Origin: G020354785 sp965602045 | Lineage (GTDB): Bacteria > Bacteroidota > Bacteroidia > Bacteroidales > UBA10428 | Reading direction: 5' to 3' | Assembly: GCA_965602045.1 (NCBI GenBank) | Contig: CBFCXR010000073.1 | Span: 1-10,662, forward strand | Length of the DNA: 10,662 nt | In this document: piece by piece, positions 6,862 through 10,662 of the stretch | How positions within the stretch are numbered: the stretch's first letter is position 1 | How the letters are laid out: each line of letters begins with the position of its first letter | The notes under the pieces: generated by a model | The model's input: only the letters and a program-made list of their open reading frames with translations | What the model was told of the DNA's origin: nothing | Databases searched by the model: none | Program-made: the position numbers and the translations under genes

Positions 6862-7344
6862 CTATATTTTTTTAACCCGCTTTGTATCTTTACATTCATT
6901 TTTCAATTGAATAATTGTCTTTTTCAACTCGGGATGAATAAAATCCGGATTTAGCTCAGCCATCGGAGTTAGTGTAAACATTCGTTCGTGAATTTTCGGA
7001 TGCGGGATTACCAGCTTGTCAGATTTAATTATTCTATCACCATAAAATAAAATATCTATATCAATTATCCTGGCTGAATATGTTGAACTTCTTTTCTCCC
7101 TGCCTAATATTGTTTCTATATTAAATATTTCTTTTAGCAACTCCAAAGGATCCAGCAAAGAATCGATTTTTAATACCTGGTTTAAAAAATACAATCCATG
7201 GTTGAATCCCCAGGGCTCAGTTTCATATATTGATGACCTGTCAGTTATTTTACCCGCTTCTTTGGATATCAGCTCTATAGCTTTGTGAAGATTCTTAATC
7301 CGATCTCCCAGGTTCCCTCCTGTAAGTAAATATACATCAGCCAT
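6862..7344 (-). CDS. folK: 2-amino-4-hydroxy-6-hydroxymethyldihydropteridine pyrophosphokinase (HPPK)
   Basis: FolK transfers pyrophosphate from ATP to 6-hydroxymethyl-7,8-dihydropterin, the step before dihydropteroate synthase in folate synthesis, in the cytoplasm. With the ATG at 7344 the protein has 160 residues, as in E. coli (159). Visible motifs are the start MADVYLLTGGNLGDR, ETEPWG (41-46), FLNQV (53-57), the HPPK signature region RIIDIDILFYGD (92-103) with Mg-binding Asp95 and Asp97, Arg82 and Arg92 for ATP, and IPHP with His115. The frame stays open to an ATG at 7398, adding 18 hydrophobic residues, but family alignment and a -7-like element inside that extension favour 7344. It is a lone minus-strand gene, convergent with mutL and divergent from sppA. 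No other folate gene is in view. Confidence 0.95.
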   Translation of the reverse strand: MADVYLLTGGNLGDRIKNLHKAIELISKEAGKITDRSSIYETEPWGFNHGLYFLNQVLKIDSLLDPLELLKEIFNIETILGREKRSSTYSARIIDIDILFYGDRIIKSDKLVIPHPKIHERMFTLTPMAELNPDFIHPELKKTIIQLKNECKDTKRVKKI

Positions 7345-7367
7345 AAAAAAGACATTAATGAATGTAA

Positions 7368-7375
7368 CAAATTTA
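7368..7375 (-). promoter_or_regulatory. Candidate -7 element for folK
   Basis: On the minus strand these bases read TAAATTTG, an exact TAnnTTTG match. Transcription would start near 7360, about 15 bases before the ATG at 7344. That fits the shorter folK start and would exclude the upstream ATG at 7398. The -33 position shows TGT, not TTG, so the match is partial. Confidence 0.35.
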
Positions 7376-7488
7376 ATAAATAGGTTATTTGTAAACATCT
7401 ATTTACTAAAATTTGATTAATTTTATTCTTTGTCAATATTAAACAGTTCATTCAATAATATTTTCCAGCTAAATAAAAAAACTAGATT

Positions 7489-9234
7489 ATGAAAGACTTT
7501 TTAAAGTATCTACTGGCAACAATAATTGGTATAATATTAGCATCGTTAATAATGTTTTTTATATTTCTTGGTACGATAAGTGTATTAATTTCAAGACAAG
7601 ACAAGCCGGTAGAAATTAGAGATAATTCAATTCTGGTAATAAAACTTGATAATCCTGTTTCAGACAGGAAACCTTTACTTCTTTTTTCTTATGCCAGAAC
7701 TTTAGGTTTAAATGAAATTCTGTTAAATATTAGTAAAGCCAAAGAGGATAAAAAAATAAAAGGTATTTATCTGGAACCATCAATTATTCCTGCTGGTCTT
7801 GCTACAATCGAAGAAATTAGAAATGCAATTCTCGATTTTAAGGAATCCGGGAAATTTGTTATTTGTCACAGTGATTTTTACTCTCAGACTTCATATTATT
7901 TAGCTACTGCTGCAGATAAAATTTATATGAATCCGGAAGGATTAATCCCGCTATTAGGATTAAGGGCTCAATTGATATTTTTCAAAGGTACATTGGAAAA
8001 ATTAGGTATTAAGCCGGAAATTATAAGACACGGGAAATTTAAAAGTGCTGTTGAACCGTTAATGTATGATAAAATGAGCGATGAAAACCGGGAGCAAATA
8101 AGTAAATTAATAGGATCAATATGGGATTACATGATTTCAGAAATATCTGCCCGCAGAGGTATTACTGTAGAAAAAATAAATTACCTGGCTGATAATCTGG
8201 AAATCTGGGATGCTAAAAGCACCATCGAACATAATCTGATCGACAGTTTAGCGTATAAGGATTATGTTTTGGATAAACTTAAGGAACTCACGGGAACTGA
8301 TAAGTCAAAAAAACTGAATCTGGTATCATTGTCAAAATATACCAAAGTTCCCGGAGCAAGAAAACATAAAGGTTTGGCAAAGAATAAAATTGCAGTAATT
8401 TATGCTTCCGGTACTATTCAATTAGGCGATGAAGGTGAAGGACAAATAAGTTCTGAAAGAATATCAAAAACAATCAGAAAAGCAAGGCTTGATTCAACAA
8501 TTAAAGCAATAGTATTCAGAGTAAATTCCGGTGGGGGGAGCAATGTTGCATCAGAAGTAATATGGAAGGAACTGAATTTAGCCCGGCAGGTAAAGCCTGT
8601 TATTGCCTCATTTGGTGACGTTGCTGCATCAGGCGGATATTATATTTCCGTTCCTGCCGATACAATAGTTGCCAGTAAAAATACAATCACAGGCTCAATT
8701 GGTGTATGGGGTGTTTTGTTAAACATGAAAAAGTTTCTTAATGAAAAGTTAGGCATTACAATGGACGTTGAAAAGACCAACCGGTATTCGGATTTTATGT
8801 CAGGATATCGCTCACTTTTAGCAAAGGAAAGAGAGGTTATGCAAAATCATGTGGATAACATCTATAATACATTCGTCACCCATGTATCTGACGGCAGGAA
8901 TATGAATTATGATGAGGTTGATAAAATAGGAGAAGGCAGAGTATGGAGCGGAATTAATGCTAAAGAAATCGGACTTATAGATATTTATGGAGGATTGACT
9001 ACAGCTATTGACATAGCTGTTGACAAAGCTAATGTTGAAAAATACAGAATTGTAGAACTGCCGAAACTCGAAGATCCGATTCAGCAAATACTAAAAGAGC
9101 TTACAGGAAATGTTAGCTCTGTATTTCTAAAAAAGGAATTAGGTAATTCCTATAAACATTATAAGTTAATAAAAGAGGTAGTAAATCTTAATGGAGTGCA
9201 GGCAAGAATGCCATTTGAAATTGAAATTTACTAA
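7489..9234 (+). CDS. sppA: Signal peptide peptidase SppA, 67K type
   Basis: SppA is an inner-membrane serine protease that degrades cleaved signal peptides. The 581 residues fit the long, duplicated type found in E. coli. An N-terminal membrane anchor (about 7-35) is followed by two tandem ClpP-like S49 domains (about 45-270 and 298-510). The catalytic dyad is visible: Lys185 in GKFKSAVEP (183-190, first domain) and Ser381 in GDVAASGGYY (376-385, second domain), with TGSIGVWG (401-408) after it. The usual RVNSPGGS motif reads RVNSGGGS (344-351), a Pro-to-Gly change encoded within a run of six G at 8533-8538. The ATG at 7489 gives the anchor directly. lpxK follows 84 bases downstream on the same strand. 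A closely linked sppA-lpxK pair is, from memory, common in Bacteroidota. Confidence 0.96.
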   Translation: MKDFLKYLLATIIGIILASLIMFFIFLGTISVLISRQDKPVEIRDNSILVIKLDNPVSDRKPLLLFSYARTLGLNEILLNISKAKEDKKIKGIYLEPSIIPAGLATIEEIRNAILDFKESGKFVICHSDFYSQTSYYLATAADKIYMNPEGLIPLLGLRAQLIFFKGTLEKLGIKPEIIRHGKFKSAVEPLMYDKMSDENREQISKLIGSIWDYMISEISARRGITVEKINYLADNLEIWDAKSTIEHNLIDSLAYKDYVLDKLKELTGTDKSKKLNLVSLSKYTKVPGARKHKGLAKNKIAVIYASGTIQLGDEGEGQISSERISKTIRKARLDSTIKAIVFRVNSGGGSNVASEVIWKELNLARQVKPVIASFGDVAASGGYYISVPADTIVASKNTITGSIGVWGVLLNMKKFLNEKLGITMDVEKTNRYSDFMSGYRSLLAKEREVMQNHVDNIYNTFVTHVSDGRNMNYDEVDKIGEGRVWSGINAKEIGLIDIYGGLTTAIDIAVDKANVEKYRIVELPKLEDPIQQILKELTGNVSSVFLKKELGNSYKHYKLIKEVVNLNGVQARMPFEIEIY

Positions 9235-9256
9235 GCTTCTGATTAATTATTACTTT

Positions 9257-9286
9257 TTGGCCAACCTCTAATCTTAAATAATTATA
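9257..9286 (+). promoter_or_regulatory. Weak candidate -33/-7 promoter for lpxK
   Basis: A TTG at 9257-9259 is followed after exactly 19 bases by TAATTATA (9279-9286). This matches the Bacteroidota -33 element and spacing but only four of the six fixed -7 bases. It lies in the sppA-lpxK gap and could let lpxK be transcribed independently of sppA. Such matches occur by chance in AT-rich DNA. Confidence 0.2.
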
Positions 9287-9318
9287 AGTATTCTGTTTCT
9301 TAAGGACCAAAAAAATAA

Positions 9319-10440
9319 GTGAATATTAAATTTCTCATGCCTGTTAACAGAAAAAAAATAGCGATAATAACCTACCCTTTATCATTGATATATGGTCTGA
9401 TTGTTACTCTCAGAAACAAGCTGTTTGATTATAAAATTTTAAAATCAACTGAATTTGATATTCCGGTTATTTCAGTTGGAAATATTACTGTTGGGGGAAC
9501 CGGCAAAACACCTCACATTGAATATCTTATCAGGCTTCTTAAGAATGAATTTATCATCGCTACACTTAGCAGGGGTTATAAACGAAAAACACGAAATTTT
9601 ATTCTGGCTGAGAAAAAATCTTCTGTAGAAGATATCGGAGATGAATCAAAACAATTAAAACAAAAATTTCCTGATATTCATGTGGCGGTCGATCGCAAAA
9701 GAGTTAACGGCATATATAAATTACTGGGAAAAGAAAAACATTTACAGGCAATATTACTGGATGATGCATACCAACACAGATATGTGACACCCGGACTTTC
9801 AATTTTGCTTATTGACTATAACCAACCCTTATTTTGCGACTATTTATTGCCATATGGTAACCTGCGTGAGAAAAAACATGAGATTAGAAGGGCAGATATT
9901 GTAATTATTACTAAAGCTCCCAAAAATCTAAAACCCGTTGAACGGAAAATATTAATAAAGGAATTAAAAATATTGCCTTACCAGTTTCTGTACTTTACAA
10001 CATATGAGTATAAAAATCCTGTTCCCGTATTTAATAATAGTTGTGAAAAATTGGATTTTCAATATATAAAACAAAATAATTCATCATTACTGTTAGTAAC
10101 CGGAATTGCTCAATCAAAACCATTAATTAAATTTTTAAATAATTACTCAAATAATATTGAAGAGATTAAGTTTCCTGATCATCACAATTATAATGCCGCT
10201 GATTTGAAAAGAATTAAATCCGGTTTCGATAAAATGAAAGCAAAGACTAAATATATTTTCACAACTGAGAAAGACCTGGTAAGAATTAAGGAATTAAAAA
10301 TACCTGATATTAATATAAAGTCGGCTTTCTATTATATTCCTATTGAAGTAAAATTTCTTTATGAGGATACTAATAAATTCAATAAGAATATTATTAGTTA
10401 TGTTAATGAAAACAAGAAAATTAATAAATTACATAAATAG
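9319..10440 (+). CDS. lpxK: Tetraacyldisaccharide 4'-kinase (lipid A synthesis)
   Basis: LpxK phosphorylates the 4' position of tetraacyldisaccharide 1-phosphate, making lipid IVA at the cytoplasmic face of the inner membrane. The 373-residue protein has the N-terminal membrane-associated helix (about 14-30), LRNKLFD (31-37), Walker A VGGTGKTP (58-65), LSRGYKRK (83-90), GDES (107-110), LLDDAYQHR (146-154), LPYGNLRE (177-184), FPDHHNY (285-291) and TTEKDLVRI (315-323), all in family order. DDAYQHR replaces the proteobacterial DDGFQHR; an Ala variant is, as I recall, usual in Bacteroidota. The GTG at 9319 has an A-rich leader typical of this phylum; the in-frame ATG at 9337 would remove six residues and is equally acceptable. 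The next gene begins 40 bases downstream without a visible terminator. Together with gmhA, it shows that the host makes lipid A-based LPS. Confidence 0.95.
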   Translation: MNIKFLMPVNRKKIAIITYPLSLIYGLIVTLRNKLFDYKILKSTEFDIPVISVGNITVGGTGKTPHIEYLIRLLKNEFIIATLSRGYKRKTRNFILAEKKSSVEDIGDESKQLKQKFPDIHVAVDRKRVNGIYKLLGKEKHLQAILLDDAYQHRYVTPGLSILLIDYNQPLFCDYLLPYGNLREKKHEIRRADIVIITKAPKNLKPVERKILIKELKILPYQFLYFTTYEYKNPVPVFNNSCEKLDFQYIKQNNSSLLLVTGIAQSKPLIKFLNNYSNNIEEIKFPDHHNYNAADLKRIKSGFDKMKAKTKYIFTTEKDLVRIKELKIPDINIKSAFYYIPIEVKFLYEDTNKFNKNIISYVNENKKINKLHK

Positions 10441-10480
10441 TAATTCTGATATATCCATAACTGAAAAATAAATTTCGTCC

Positions 10481-10662
10481 ATGTTCTTTACGGTTGCAAA
10501 AAAAGGTAAAAATGCATTCTGGAGATATATTATCTCTGTAATCCTGATAATAGCAGTAAGCTTATTGGGACAAATACCCCTCGCAATATTAATTGTTACC
10601 AGAATGACCAGCCTGTCAGATATGGATAAATTCCAGGAGAATCTTGACTTCAGTGAATTTGG
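10481..10662 (+). CDS. Probable CPBP-family intramembrane metalloprotease, N-terminal fragment
   Basis: An open frame starts with the ATG at 10481 and runs off the right edge after 60 codons. It begins MFFTVAKKGKNAFWRYIIS, followed by a hydrophobic membrane segment (about 17-40) and then a polar stretch with DMDKFQENLDF. In Bacteroidota, AKKGKNxxWRY followed by a membrane helix is, as I remember, a common start of CPBP (CAAX protease/Abi) membrane proteins. The catalytic EExxR and HxxxH motifs of that family lie further along and are outside the window, so the call rests on the start alone. The 40-base gap after lpxK suggests co-transcription. A different multi-pass membrane protein cannot be excluded. 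Confidence 0.6.
   Translation, partial: MFFTVAKKGKNAFWRYIISVILIIAVSLLGQIPLAILIVTRMTSLSDMDKFQENLDFSEF

Noticed and set aside
8818..9087. Minus-strand open frame of 89 codons
   Set aside because: It is antisense to the second SppA domain and is composed of low-complexity mirrored sequence.

Overview
The window is AT-rich chromosomal DNA that is densely packed with housekeeping genes. It most likely comes from a Gram-negative member of the Bacteroidota, probably class Bacteroidia. The evidence is an outer-membrane barrel of the Bacteroidota-type DUF5723 family, a lipoprotein whose acid-rich start resembles the Bacteroidota surface-export signal, the protein style of MutL, SppA and LpxK, the lack of Shine-Dalgarno sequences, and TAnnTTTG-type -7 promoter elements. 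No rRNA, tRNA, CRISPR array, insertion sequence or phage gene was seen.

Left part (1-4317, all minus strand). Four genes read right to left with gaps of 31, 15 and 18 bases, so they look like one operon: gmhA (heptose for the LPS core), an unrecognised acidic lipoprotein with a four-unit pentapeptide repeat, a DUF5723 barrel protein, and comM/yifB, a hexameric AAA+ helicase. The comM gene leaves the window within a few codons of its expected end.

Centre (4318-6861). A 241-base AT-rich divergent spacer holds a perfect 5-base-pair inverted repeat and a -7-like element. It is followed on the plus strand by a small single-pass membrane protein and mutL. MutL has an intact ATPase domain and a clamp-binding motif, but its C-terminal metal-site (endonuclease) motifs are degenerate.

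Right part (6862-10662). folK (folate synthesis) lies on the minus strand, convergent with mutL. Divergent from it on the plus strand are sppA (inner-membrane signal-peptide peptidase), lpxK (lipid A 4'-kinase) and the first 60 codons of a probable CPBP-type membrane protease.

The shared theme is the cell envelope (GmhA, LpxK, SppA, the lipoprotein/barrel pair), mixed with DNA maintenance (ComM, MutL). I found no clear new multi-gene system. The items most worth a second look are the lipoprotein/barrel pair inside the gmhA-comM operon and the altered MutL endonuclease site.
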